Part shown: piece after piece, positions 1-6,781 of the stretch | How positions within the stretch are numbered: the stretch's first letter is position 1 | How the letters are laid out: each line of letters starts with the position of its first letter | Source of the DNA: Clostridia bacterium | GTDB taxonomy: Bacteria > Bacillota > Clostridia > Oscillospirales > Acutalibacteraceae | Length of the DNA: 9,311 nucleotides | Assembly (NCBI GenBank): GCA_900770255.1 | Contig: CAAGJN010000032.1 | Span: forward strand, 1-9,311 | Direction of reading: 5' to 3' | Program-made: the position numbers and the translations under genes | Notes under the pieces: model-generated | What the model saw: only the letters and a program-made list of their open reading frames with translations | Databases searched by the model: none | What the model was told of the DNA's origin: nothing

Positions 1-453
1 AACGAAGCCTCAAAGGGCGGCAAGCCTTGGCTCAACCCCTATTCTCAGGACGCGCAGAATTATCTCATTGAGGTAGTCAGGGAGGTAAAGGCGCTCGGCG
101 TTGACTATATTCTGCTCGACGGGGTGCAGTTCCCCGACCTCAATTCGACGATCGCGACCTTTGACGGAGAGGGCTCCGTCTCGAGAAACGACACGCTTAT
201 AAACTTTGTCAACTCCTGCGTCTCCGCATGCTCCGGTACGCCTGTAATCTGTGCGATGAAGGGCGAGGCCGCGGCCGGCGGCAGCAGCGATATCTACAAC
301 GGCTCGCTCTGGAACGCAAACGTCTTTGCGTTTGCCGTGGATTTGAGCTCCCTCAAGGAGGATACTCAGCGCAATTTCCCCGCTTCAAAGACGGTTATTG
401 AGATGAAATCCTCCGTTGGGTCCGGCGATACGACCTATATTCTGACGAAATAA
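1..453 (+). CDS. Putative glycoside hydrolase, DUF4015-like TIM barrel, C-terminal part
   Basis: The frame is open from base 1 to the TAA at 451-453, so this is the last 150 codons of a gene that starts before the window. The first visible residues contain WLNPY followed by a helix, then LGVDYILLDGVQFPD with Asp at visible residue 40. This matches the pattern of the DUF4015/COG1306 putative glycoside hydrolases, which have an 'NPY ... lGfDeIqfDYvRFP' signature on consecutive barrel strands. A later NVFAFAVDLSSL stretch could be another barrel strand. No substrate can be inferred, and the N-terminus, including any signal peptide, lies outside the window. The Met at 124 is internal, because homologous sequence continues upstream of it. 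The next gene begins 12 bases after the stop and encodes another glycoside hydrolase, so co-transcription is likely. The family call is from remembered motifs, not a search. Confidence 0.72.
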   Translation, partial: NEASKGGKPWLNPYSQDAQNYLIEVVREVKALGVDYILLDGVQFPDLNSTIATFDGEGSVSRNDTLINFVNSCVSACSGTPVICAMKGEAAAGGSSDIYNGSLWNANVFAFAVDLSSLKEDTQRNFPASKTVIEMKSSVGSGDTTYILTK

Positions 454-465
454 AGGCAGCGAAAG

Positions 466-2322
466 ATGCATTTTATTCCCTACAACTCAAGAAAAACCTA
501 TCACCTCTCGCCCGGCGCGGCCTTGCGTTTGGGTGAGGGTCTGATTTTCAGAATAGTTTTGCCGCGCTCCGAGCAGTGCAGCGCCGTCAGACTTATCCTA
601 GAGAGCGACGGCGGCGAAAGCGCCGTGAGCTCTTTTTCATGGGAGGGTATGCAGGGCGAGAGCGAGGAGTGGTGGCGTCTCGAAATTTCCGCCCCGGAGC
701 AGCCGGGGCTTTGGTGGTATCATTTTGAATTTGACACGCCGTGGGGCGCGAAAAGTATCTCGCTTGAGCAGGGCGGCTGCGCCGTTATCGGTGAGGGCGC
801 GCGCTGGCGGCTGACCGTCTGCACCGACGACTGCCGCACGCCCGGATGGATGCGCGGAGGCGTGATATATCAGATATTTCCCGACCGATTTTTCCGCTCC
901 GGGCGCAATCCTCTGCCGCAGAACAGGCCTGCTGCCGTCATGCATGAAAGCTGGGGAGAGGAGCCTATGTGGCATCCCGGCGCCGACGGCAGGATCGAGC
1001 GGTACGATTTCTTCGGCGGCGACCTTAAAGGCATTGAAGAGAAGCTCGGCTACTTAAAGGATCTCGGCGTGACCTGCATATATTTAAATCCGATATTTTC
1101 CGCGCGCTCTAACCACCGCTACGACACGGGCGACTATATGCAGATCGACCCGATGCTCGGCACGAGCGAAGATTTTCAGGCCCTGTGCCGCAGCGCCGGA
1201 AAGCTCGGAATAAGAATAATTCTTGACGGCGTTTTCAGCCATACGGGCGCCGACAGCAGATATTTTGACAAATTTTCTTCCTATGGCGGCGAGGGCGCAT
1301 ATTGTGACAAAAATTCGCCCTATGCTTCGTGGTATAATTTCCGTTGCTGGCCGGACGATTACGCCTGCTGGTGGGGCGTCGATATTCTGCCGGAGCTCAA
1401 CGAGACGGATCCCGGAGTGCTCGGTTTTTTTACGGGCGAAGACGGAGTCGCGCGGCATTGGCTCAGGCTCGGCGCTTCGGGCTGGCGGCTCGATGTGGCG
1501 GATGAGCTGCCCGACGAATTTCTCGACTGCTTCCATACGGCTGTGCGCAGCGAAAAGAGCGATGCGTTCATTTACGGCGAGGTCTGGGAGGACGCGACCG
1601 ATAAGATAAGCTACGGCCGCCGGCGCCGCTATCTTGAGGGCGGACAGCTCGACTCCGTCATGAACTACCCGTTTGCAAATGCGATAATCGACTTCGCGCG
1701 CAACGCACGGGCCGAGGCCTTGCGCGAGTGCGTTGAAAATATAGTCGAGCACTACCCTAAGCCCGCGCTCGACACTCTGATGAACCACATCGGCACGCAC
1801 GACACGGTGCGCGCGATAACGCGGCTCGGCCGCGGCGATGTTCAGCGCCCGGAAAACGGGCGCGACAGGGGCGAGCTGACGCAGGAGCAGTATGACAGGG
1901 GCGTGACGCTCCTGAAGCTCGCGAGCGTTCTCCAGTTCACTCTCCCCGGCGTGCCGTGCGTCTATTACGGCGACGAGGCCGGGCTTGCGGGCGGCGAGGA
2001 TCCGTTTAACCGCGGCTGTTTCCCGTGGGGACATGAGAACGCCGAGCTTACGGAGCACTACAGGGTTCTCGGCAGGCTCAGAGCGAGCTGTCCGGCGTTT
2101 GCCGACGGAAAATTCAACTGCGTCTCGGCGGCGCTCGGCTGTATAGCCTTTGAGCGCGTCACGGACGGCTGCGCCGTGCTCGTCATAGCCAATGCGAACG
2201 GGCACGATATAGACTACACCGTGCCTGAGCGCTGGCGGAATGCCGGGGCGCTGTTTGGCTCCGGCGCTGACGGACTTAATGTCCGTATTCCCGCTTACGG
2301 TGCGGCGATAATTCAAAGATAA
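466..2322 (+). CDS. GH13 alpha-glucan hydrolase (cyclomaltodextrinase/neopullulanase-like alpha-glycosidase)
   Basis: A 618-residue enzyme of the alpha-amylase family that should hydrolyse alpha-1,4 links in maltodextrins or related oligosaccharides. It has no signal peptide, so it probably acts in the cytoplasm on imported glucans. Residues 1 to about 120 look like a beta-sandwich, comparable to the N-terminal domain of cyclomaltodextrinases. The barrel opens at about 130 with GGVIYQIFPDRF. The four GH13 regions are all present: region I DGVFSH (Asp254-His259, with Ser in place of the usual Asn), region II GWRLDVADE (nucleophile Asp343, preceded by Arg341), region III YGEVWE (acid/base Glu372), and region IV IGTHD (Asp446). 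The VYYGDEAGL segment and a C-terminal beta domain follow. Length fits the neopullulanase/cyclomaltodextrinase group. The start ATG follows an AAAGG-type site that overlaps the upstream stop codon. The exact specificity cannot be read from the sequence. Confidence 0.9.
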   Translation: MHFIPYNSRKTYHLSPGAALRLGEGLIFRIVLPRSEQCSAVRLILESDGGESAVSSFSWEGMQGESEEWWRLEISAPEQPGLWWYHFEFDTPWGAKSISLEQGGCAVIGEGARWRLTVCTDDCRTPGWMRGGVIYQIFPDRFFRSGRNPLPQNRPAAVMHESWGEEPMWHPGADGRIERYDFFGGDLKGIEEKLGYLKDLGVTCIYLNPIFSARSNHRYDTGDYMQIDPMLGTSEDFQALCRSAGKLGIRIILDGVFSHTGADSRYFDKFSSYGGEGAYCDKNSPYASWYNFRCWPDDYACWWGVDILPELNETDPGVLGFFTGEDGVARHWLRLGASGWRLDVADELPDEFLDCFHTAVRSEKSDAFIYGEVWEDATDKISYGRRRRYLEGGQLDSVMNYPFANAIIDFARNARAEALRECVENIVEHYPKPALDTLMNHIGTHDTVRAITRLGRGDVQRPENGRDRGELTQEQYDRGVTLLKLASVLQFTLPGVPCVYYGDEAGLAGGEDPFNRGCFPWGHENAELTEHYRVLGRLRASCPAFADGKFNCVSAALGCIAFERVTDGCAVLVIANANGHDIDYTVPERWRNAGALFGSGADGLNVRIPAYGAAIIQR

Positions 2323-2340
2323 CTTGAAAGGTCGATCACG

Positions 2341-3228
2341 ATGGCGAGAAAAAAGGGCATAAAATTTCTCACTACCAAAGAGAAGAAAAAAAGGCAGTTC
2401 AGACTTTTTACTCTGGGCTTTCTTGCGTTTCTGCTTGCCTTTGCGATCATTTCGATTGTCTATGTGCTGAAATCCCATCACGTTTCGATCAGCGATCTGT
2501 TCCCGGAAAAGACGATCACCGAGACCGAGGAGAACACCGATGACGTTTCGGCGGTGCTCGCGGGAAAGGCGAGCTTTACGTTAGCCTGCGTCTCGGATGA
2601 AAGAGACGAGCTTTATCTGGTAGCGGCGGTCTATGCCGATCTCGATCTCGGCGAGGTGCGCGTGTGCGCGTTTGACCCAAATACGCAGGTCGAGGTCGGA
2701 GGGATAAGAGATACGCTCAGGGGGCACTACCTGCGCAGCGCGTCGAAGGGTCTGTGCAGCGCGGTGAACGAGCTGTGCGGCTTTGAGACGGACAGATACG
2801 CGATTTCCACCGAGTCGCAGTTCAAGACGGCGATCAACGCGCTCTCGGGCGCGGTCGTCACGGTCCCGCAGCGCATAAACTACAAGACAAAGGAGCTCTC
2901 TCTCTCCCTCATGCCCGGCGAGCAGACGATAAAGGGAGAGACGCTGCTCAAATATTTCCGCTACTGCCTGACCGAAAACGGCTCAGGAGTTTCAGAGCAG
3001 AGCGGGCTTCTCTGCGTGCTTTTCTCTCAGTATATAACTAAGTCGTATCTCGCCTACGGGCGCAGCTATTTCTCCGAGATAATCGACTCGCTTGACAGCA
3101 ACATCTCCATAGTTGATTTTTCGCGCTGTGAAAACCAACTGTCGGCCATGGCGGCGTCAGAGATAAAATATACTCCGGTAACCCTGTCCGGCGAGCTGAT
3201 ACCGCAAAGGGAAGAAAACAAAAAGTAA
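2341..3228 (+). CDS. Membrane-anchored LCP-like (LytR-CpsA-Psr) protein, degenerate
   Basis: A 295-residue protein with a lysine/arginine-rich cytoplasmic N-terminus, a single transmembrane segment at about residues 22-43, and an extracellular domain. The order of elements resembles the LCP domain, which transfers wall teichoic acid or capsular polymers to peptidoglycan: a VRVCAFDPNT strand (about 106-115), the CGFETDRYAISTESQFKTAI segment, LSGAVVTVP, and the late GEQTIKGETLLKYFR block. The residues expected for phosphotransfer are largely missing. The usual 'SIPRDT' position reads AFDPNT (110-115), and the late 'YxRxR' reads YFRYC (205-209), which keeps only one arginine. It may be a non-catalytic scaffold or sensor derived from LCP. 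The start follows a GAAAGG site 9 bases upstream. The gene sits between a cytoplasmic glucan hydrolase and a transglutaminase-like lipoprotein. The LCP assignment is an inference from the pattern and would need a profile search. Confidence 0.62.
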   Translation: MARKKGIKFLTTKEKKKRQFRLFTLGFLAFLLAFAIISIVYVLKSHHVSISDLFPEKTITETEENTDDVSAVLAGKASFTLACVSDERDELYLVAAVYADLDLGEVRVCAFDPNTQVEVGGIRDTLRGHYLRSASKGLCSAVNELCGFETDRYAISTESQFKTAINALSGAVVTVPQRINYKTKELSLSLMPGEQTIKGETLLKYFRYCLTENGSGVSEQSGLLCVLFSQYITKSYLAYGRSYFSEIIDSLDSNISIVDFSRCENQLSAMAASEIKYTPVTLSGELIPQREENKK

Positions 3229-3250
3229 AACCGGATCACGACCGATTCAG

Positions 3251-3258
3251 AAGGGGGC
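3251..3258 (+). promoter_or_regulatory. Ribosome binding site that fixes a TTG start
   Basis: The sequence AAGGGGGC lies 6 bases before TTG at 3265. No ATG or GTG with a comparable site exists near the beginning of the lipoprotein frame, and the TTG start gives a complete signal peptide. This supports the unusual start codon. Confidence 0.75.
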
Positions 3259-3264
3259 ATCTTT

Positions 3265-4392
3265 TTGGCAAAAAGGATCTTGAGCGCGGCTGTGGCGCTG
3301 CTGCTCGTGCTGGTTCTTGCGGGCTGCTCGATACTGAACAACCCCTCCGCAACCGTGTTTACTGCGCAGGAATCTGAGAGCTTCGGCCCTTATAAGCACT
3401 ATTTTAATACGCTGGACGACAACGGCAAGCGCGCCTACAACGCGATCCTCGAGGAGATCGAGAATTTTCCCGAGAAGATCGAAGTCCCTCAGCTCAACAA
3501 CGACGAGCTTGAGCAGGTCTGGCTCGCACTGATGTACGACAATCCGGAGCTCATCATGTTCGGGCGCGAATGTATGCTCTCGTCGGAGAACAGAAAATTC
3601 TGGTTTAGCTGCGACTATGCCATGAGCAAGGAGGACTATGATCAGAAAAAAGCCGAGCTGCAGGCGAAGACGGACTCGTTTGCCGCTGAGCTTGCAAAGA
3701 AGGAGAGCGCCTTTGATAAAGAGCTGTTTATCCATGACACGCTGATAGATATGTGCGAATATATGAGCTCGGAAGATATTATATACAGCACACCGTACGG
3801 AGTGCTCGTAAACGGCAAGGCCTCGTGCGAGGGCTATGCCAAGGCGGCGAAGCTGCTGCTTGACAGGGCGGGCATAGAAAATCATCTCATCTGCGGCACG
3901 GCCAAGCGCGGGGACGGCGAGAGCGAGGGACATATGTGGAACATTGTCTATCTTGACGGCCGGCCCTATAATCTCGACCTCACCTGGGACGACCCGGTAG
4001 GCGAGGAGGTCTCTCAGAACAGACGCTACGCATATTTCAACGTCACCGATGCGGAGATACTGAAAACTCACACTTTTTCGGACTCGGCGGCCTGCTGCGT
4101 AGCGACCGATTACAACTATTTTGTAAAGCTCGGCAGGCAGTTCGACGCCTACGATGCGAACATGCGCTCGTCGCTCGCCGAGATATTCAAGGGGCATAAA
4201 TCGGGGGATAAGATAGATATTCGCTTTTCCACCGAGGAAGTATATAAGCAGGCGGTCAAGGGACTCTTTGAAAATGAGGAGGTCTACCGCGTGCTCAGCG
4301 TCGCGGCTGTCGGCAAGCGCAGCTTCTCGACAAAACAGATAAAATATATCGCCGACGACGAGCATTTTATAATCGAGTTCATTCTCGTGTAG
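3265..4392 (+). CDS. Transglutaminase-like lipoprotein
   Basis: A 375-residue exported protein starting at TTG. Residues 1-20 are a short positively charged and hydrophobic signal peptide ending in the lipobox LAGC, with Cys21 as the predicted lipid-attached residue. The mature protein should therefore sit on the outer face of the membrane. A helical region (about 40-150) precedes a transglutaminase-like core. Cys188 lies in GKASCEGYA, His223 in GHMWN, and Asp238 in YNLDLTWDDP, giving the Cys-His-Asp triad of the papain-like transglutaminase fold. Members of this superfamily act as proteases, amidases or cross-linkers, and the bacterial surface versions are mostly uncharacterised. About 100 residues follow the core without a recognised motif. 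The gene lies 36 bases after the LCP-like gene and 15 bases before folE. A role in the cell envelope is inferred from location and neighbours only. Confidence 0.85.
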   Translation: MAKRILSAAVALLLVLVLAGCSILNNPSATVFTAQESESFGPYKHYFNTLDDNGKRAYNAILEEIENFPEKIEVPQLNNDELEQVWLALMYDNPELIMFGRECMLSSENRKFWFSCDYAMSKEDYDQKKAELQAKTDSFAAELAKKESAFDKELFIHDTLIDMCEYMSSEDIIYSTPYGVLVNGKASCEGYAKAAKLLLDRAGIENHLICGTAKRGDGESEGHMWNIVYLDGRPYNLDLTWDDPVGEEVSQNRRYAYFNVTDAEILKTHTFSDSAACCVATDYNYFVKLGRQFDAYDANMRSSLAEIFKGHKSGDKIDIRFSTEEVYKQAVKGLFENEEVYRVLSVAAVGKRSFSTKQIKYIADDEHFIIEFILV

Positions 4393-4407
4393 TTCCGGGG
4401 GGATACA

Positions 4408-4965
4408 ATGGACAAAAAAAGAGTAGAGGCTGCCGTACGCGAATTGCTGGCGGCTGTCGGCGAGGATCCCGACAGGGAGGGACTTGCCGAGACGCCCGAG
4501 CGTGTAGCACGGATGTATGAGGAGATCTTTTCCGGCCTTGAGGACGACCCCAAGCGCCATGTCAAGATCTTCAATGAAGAGAAGAACGAAGAGATGGTAA
4601 TCGTGCGCGACATACCGATGTATTCGATGTGCGAGCACCATCTGCTGCCGTTTATCGGCAGGGCGCATATCGCCTATATTCCGTCCGACGGGCGGGTGAT
4701 CGGACTGTCGAAGCTCGCGCGCATAGTTGACAGCTTTGCTCGCCGCCCTCAGCTTCAGGAGAGGCTGACTTCACAGATAGCGGACTTTCTCTATGACGAG
4801 CTCGAGCCGCACGGCGTGGCCGTGGTTATCGAGGCGGAACACCTGTGTATGACAATGCGCGGCGCGAGGGCGTCGGGCGCGCAGACGAGAACCTCGGCTC
4901 TGCGCGGCACGATGCGTTCGGATGCAAGAACCCGCGCGGAAGCGATCTCGCTTCTGACGAGGTGA
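4408..4965 (+). CDS. folE: GTP cyclohydrolase I
   Basis: A 185-residue enzyme, typical in length, that converts GTP to 7,8-dihydroneopterin triphosphate, the first step of tetrahydrofolate synthesis. Family motifs are all visible: ETPERVARMYEEIF near the N-terminus, SMCEHHLLPF with zinc ligand Cys75 and His77/His78, and VIGLSKLARIVD. The C-terminal block HLCMTMRG contains His145 and the second zinc cysteine Cys147, and is followed by TRTSALRG. The zinc ligands of the type I enzyme are therefore intact, and the sequence resembles the Bacillus form. ATG follows a GGGGGG tract 6 bases upstream. FolP begins 4 bases after the stop, and its ribosome binding site overlaps the end of this gene, which suggests translational coupling. 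Confidence 0.96.
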   Translation: MDKKRVEAAVRELLAAVGEDPDREGLAETPERVARMYEEIFSGLEDDPKRHVKIFNEEKNEEMVIVRDIPMYSMCEHHLLPFIGRAHIAYIPSDGRVIGLSKLARIVDSFARRPQLQERLTSQIADFLYDELEPHGVAVVIEAEHLCMTMRGARASGAQTRTSALRGTMRSDARTRAEAISLLTR

Positions 4966-4969
4966 CGCG

Positions 4970-5803
4970 ATGGACAGGTTTATTTTTGACGTCTCCTCCC
5001 ATACTCTCGTGTGCGGGATACTCAACATAACGCCGGACTCCTTTTCGGACGGCGGCAAATGGGACGAGCCCGAAAAGGCGCTCTTTCATGCGCTCGAGAT
5101 GCAGTCTCTCGGAGCTGATATCATAGACGTGGGCGCTCAGTCCACGCGGCCGGGCTCAACGAGGCTGTCATATGAGCAGGAGAACGCGCGGCTGATACCG
5201 GTGCTCGATCTGCTGCGGGGGGAGATAGGCGTGCCGATAAGCGTTGACACGTTCTATCCCGAGTGCGCCCTCGCGGCTCTTGAGCACGGGGCAAGCATAA
5301 TAAACGATGTCAGCGGCGAGGCATCCGACAGGATGGCGCAGGTCGTGAGCGAATACGGGGCCGGATGGATTATTATGCACAACCCTGCGGGCGCAGACGC
5401 AGTCCCTGTCTACAGCGTCGGAGTGACGGCGGCGGTGCGCGGATTCTTTGAGGAGGCGAGAGTGACCGCCGATCGCTTAGGCATACCGGCGGGGAGTCTC
5501 TGCTTCGATCCGGGAATTGGTTTTGCAAAGAGCTATGAGGACAATCTCAGGCTGATAAGGGACATGGGGAGACTCAAAATGCCCGGCAGCGCGCTGATGG
5601 CGGCGGCGTCGCGAAAGCGCGTCGTCGGTACGGCCTCCGGCGAGAGTGATCCCGCAAGGCGCGATCCGGGAACGGTCGCGCTGCACACGGCAGGCATTTT
5701 GAACGGCGCAGATATTGTCAGGGCGCACGACGTGTTCTCGGCGGTGCAGTCGGCGAGAGTCGCAGACGCGCTCAGAAAGGTCGGTGAGGAGCCGTATGGA
5801 TAA
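4970..5803 (+). CDS. folP: Dihydropteroate synthase
   Basis: A 277-residue cytoplasmic TIM-barrel enzyme that condenses 6-hydroxymethyl-7,8-dihydropterin pyrophosphate with p-aminobenzoate to give 7,8-dihydropteroate. It is the target of sulfonamides. Visible signatures are GILNITPDSFSDGG (residues 16-29, with Asn19 the expected metal-binding Asn), DVGAQSTRPGS, SVDT with Asp93, NDVSG, and DPGIGFAKSYEDN. The SRK motif (Ser214-Lys216) and RAHD (Arg251-His253) that bind substrate are also present. The segment after MHNP is a shorter, variable version of the usual 'MHmxGxPxxMQ' loop. Its ribosome binding site GAGGTGA (4959-4965) lies within the last codons and stop of folE. The 3' end overlaps folB by 8 bases. 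Confidence 0.95.
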   Translation: MDRFIFDVSSHTLVCGILNITPDSFSDGGKWDEPEKALFHALEMQSLGADIIDVGAQSTRPGSTRLSYEQENARLIPVLDLLRGEIGVPISVDTFYPECALAALEHGASIINDVSGEASDRMAQVVSEYGAGWIIMHNPAGADAVPVYSVGVTAAVRGFFEEARVTADRLGIPAGSLCFDPGIGFAKSYEDNLRLIRDMGRLKMPGSALMAAASRKRVVGTASGESDPARRDPGTVALHTAGILNGADIVRAHDVFSAVQSARVADALRKVGEEPYG

Positions 5804-6173
5804 GATAATCATCAGCGGACTCAGACTTTTTGCCTATCACGGGGTCAACCCTGAGGAACAGGAGGACGGGCAGTATTTTGTCCTCGACATTGAGGCGCAG
5901 ACGCCGCTTGGCAGAGCGGGACAGACTGACGACCTCAGCGACACCGTAAGCTACGCGCAGATGATAAAATGTGCGCGCAGAGTGTTTGCTTCGCAGAAGG
6001 ACAAACTAATTGAGCGGGCGGCCAGGCGTGTTGCCGACGCGCTGCTCAGCGAGTTTCCGGCGCTCATGTCGGTAACTGTGACCTGTAAGAAGCCCGACGC
6101 GCCGATAAAGGCGGATTTCGGCTTCGTTGCGGTCAGCATAACGGCGGACAGATTCGCTGGGGGAAATTTTTGA
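5796..6173 (+). CDS. folB: Dihydroneopterin aldolase
   Basis: A 125-residue enzyme that cleaves 7,8-dihydroneopterin to 6-hydroxymethyl-7,8-dihydropterin and glycolaldehyde. The family pattern is clear: an N-terminal strand DKIIISGLRLFAYHG, a PEEQEDGQYF segment in which Glu21 aligns with the pterin-contacting glutamate, DTVSYAQM, LIERAARRVADALL, and VTCKKPDAPI, where Lys99 aligns with the catalytic lysine of known aldolases. The ATG at 5796 overlaps the folP stop (5801-5803) and follows a GAGGA site 5 bases upstream. The frame is open further upstream to 5715, but that extension lies inside folP and has no family similarity, so it was not used. Length is normal for the family. Confidence 0.94.
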   Translation: MDKIIISGLRLFAYHGVNPEEQEDGQYFVLDIEAQTPLGRAGQTDDLSDTVSYAQMIKCARRVFASQKDKLIERAARRVADALLSEFPALMSVTVTCKKPDAPIKADFGFVAVSITADRFAGGNF

Positions 6174-6182
6174 TAGCTGTGC

Positions 6183-6212
6183 TTGACGCAAGGCGGCAAG
6201 CAAATGTAAAAC
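6183..6212 (+). promoter_or_regulatory. Possible weak internal promoter upstream of folK
   Basis: In the only sizeable gap of the plus-strand run, TTGACG (6183-6188) matches five of six bases of a sigma-70/sigma-A -35 box. An 18-base spacer separates it from TAAAAC (6207-6212), which matches four of six -10 bases. This could let folK and the flavoprotein gene be transcribed separately. Such matches are common by chance, so the call is tentative. Confidence 0.22.
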
Positions 6213-6241
6213 GGTATTAAACGGGCAAGAAAAAATGATTT

Positions 6242-6250
6242 GAAAGGACA
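6242..6250 (+). promoter_or_regulatory. Ribosome binding site deciding the folK start
   Basis: GAAAGGA (6242-6248) is the only purine-rich site before folK. It lies 11 bases from ATG at 6260 but only 2 bases from GTG at 6251, which is too close for initiation. A further in-frame ATG at 6272 is 23 bases away. ATG 6260 is therefore the best start. Confidence 0.65.
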
Positions 6251-6259
6251 GTGTATACT

Positions 6260-6769
6260 ATGGCAAACTGCATGCAGGCAGTAATAGGAATAGGTTCAAA
6301 TATGGGGGACAGACTCAAAAACATAAACGGAGCGGTGCGCTCGATCTCGCGTCTGCCGAAAACCAAGATAACGGCGTGCTCCCATGTCTATGAGACCCGC
6401 CCCGTCGGCTATGAGGCTCAACCGCTGTTTTACAATGCGGCGATCATCGTCGAGACTGAGCTCTCAGCGCAGATGCTGCTCGGCGCATGCCTCGGCATCG
6501 AGGGCGCTTACGGCCGTGTTCGCACGATAAAGGACGGGCCGCGTGTGCTCGACCTCGATCTGCTGCTCTACGAGGGCATGAAGAGCGAGAGCTTCCTGCT
6601 GACTCTCCCGCATCCGAGAATACAAGAGCGTGCGTTCGTCATGGTTCCGCTGCTCGACCTGTTTCCGTCGGGCAGAGCTCCCGGACTGTTCTTCCTGCCG
6701 GCTCTTCACGAGATCGGCACGGACGGTGTTGAAAGAATAGATGAAGAGATCACTCTTCCTGAACAATAA
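6260..6769 (+). CDS. folK: 6-hydroxymethyl-7,8-dihydropterin pyrophosphokinase (HPPK)
   Basis: A 169-residue enzyme that transfers pyrophosphate from ATP to 6-hydroxymethyl-7,8-dihydropterin, making the FolP substrate. Motifs in order are IGIGSNMGDR (residues 9-18), SHVYETRPVGY, PLFYNAAI, and YGRVRTIKDGPRVLDLDLLL, with the magnesium-binding aspartates Asp98 and Asp100, followed by LPHPRIQERAFVMVPL. All are standard for HPPK, and the length is close to the usual 160-170 residues. A frame start at GTG 6251 would add three residues, but ribosome-site spacing favours ATG 6260. An 86-base gap separates it from folB, unlike the coupled folE-folP-folB genes. The flavoprotein gene starts 12 bases downstream. 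Confidence 0.94.
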   Translation: MANCMQAVIGIGSNMGDRLKNINGAVRSISRLPKTKITACSHVYETRPVGYEAQPLFYNAAIIVETELSAQMLLGACLGIEGAYGRVRTIKDGPRVLDLDLLLYEGMKSESFLLTLPHPRIQERAFVMVPLLDLFPSGRAPGLFFLPALHEIGTDGVERIDEEITLPEQ

Positions 6770-6781
6770 CGAGGTGTACTG

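Noticed and set aside
1084..2481. Long minus-strand open frame (465 codons) antisense to the GH13 gene
   Set aside because: The plus-strand frame has all four GH13 motifs. The antisense frame is a by-product of GC-rich codon use, is rich in arginine and alanine, and shows no family motif.
3247..4668. Long minus-strand open frame (473 codons) antisense to the lipoprotein and folE
   Set aside because: It spans two well-supported plus-strand genes and their junction and has no recognisable domain or ribosome site.
5715..5795. Upstream extension of folB inside folP
   Set aside because: The added residues are arginine/serine-rich without family similarity. ATG 5796 has a proper ribosome site and gives the normal aldolase N-terminus.
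6251..6259. GTG start for folK three codons upstream of ATG 6260
   Set aside because: The only ribosome binding site would be just 2 bases away, too close to function. ATG 6260 is better placed.
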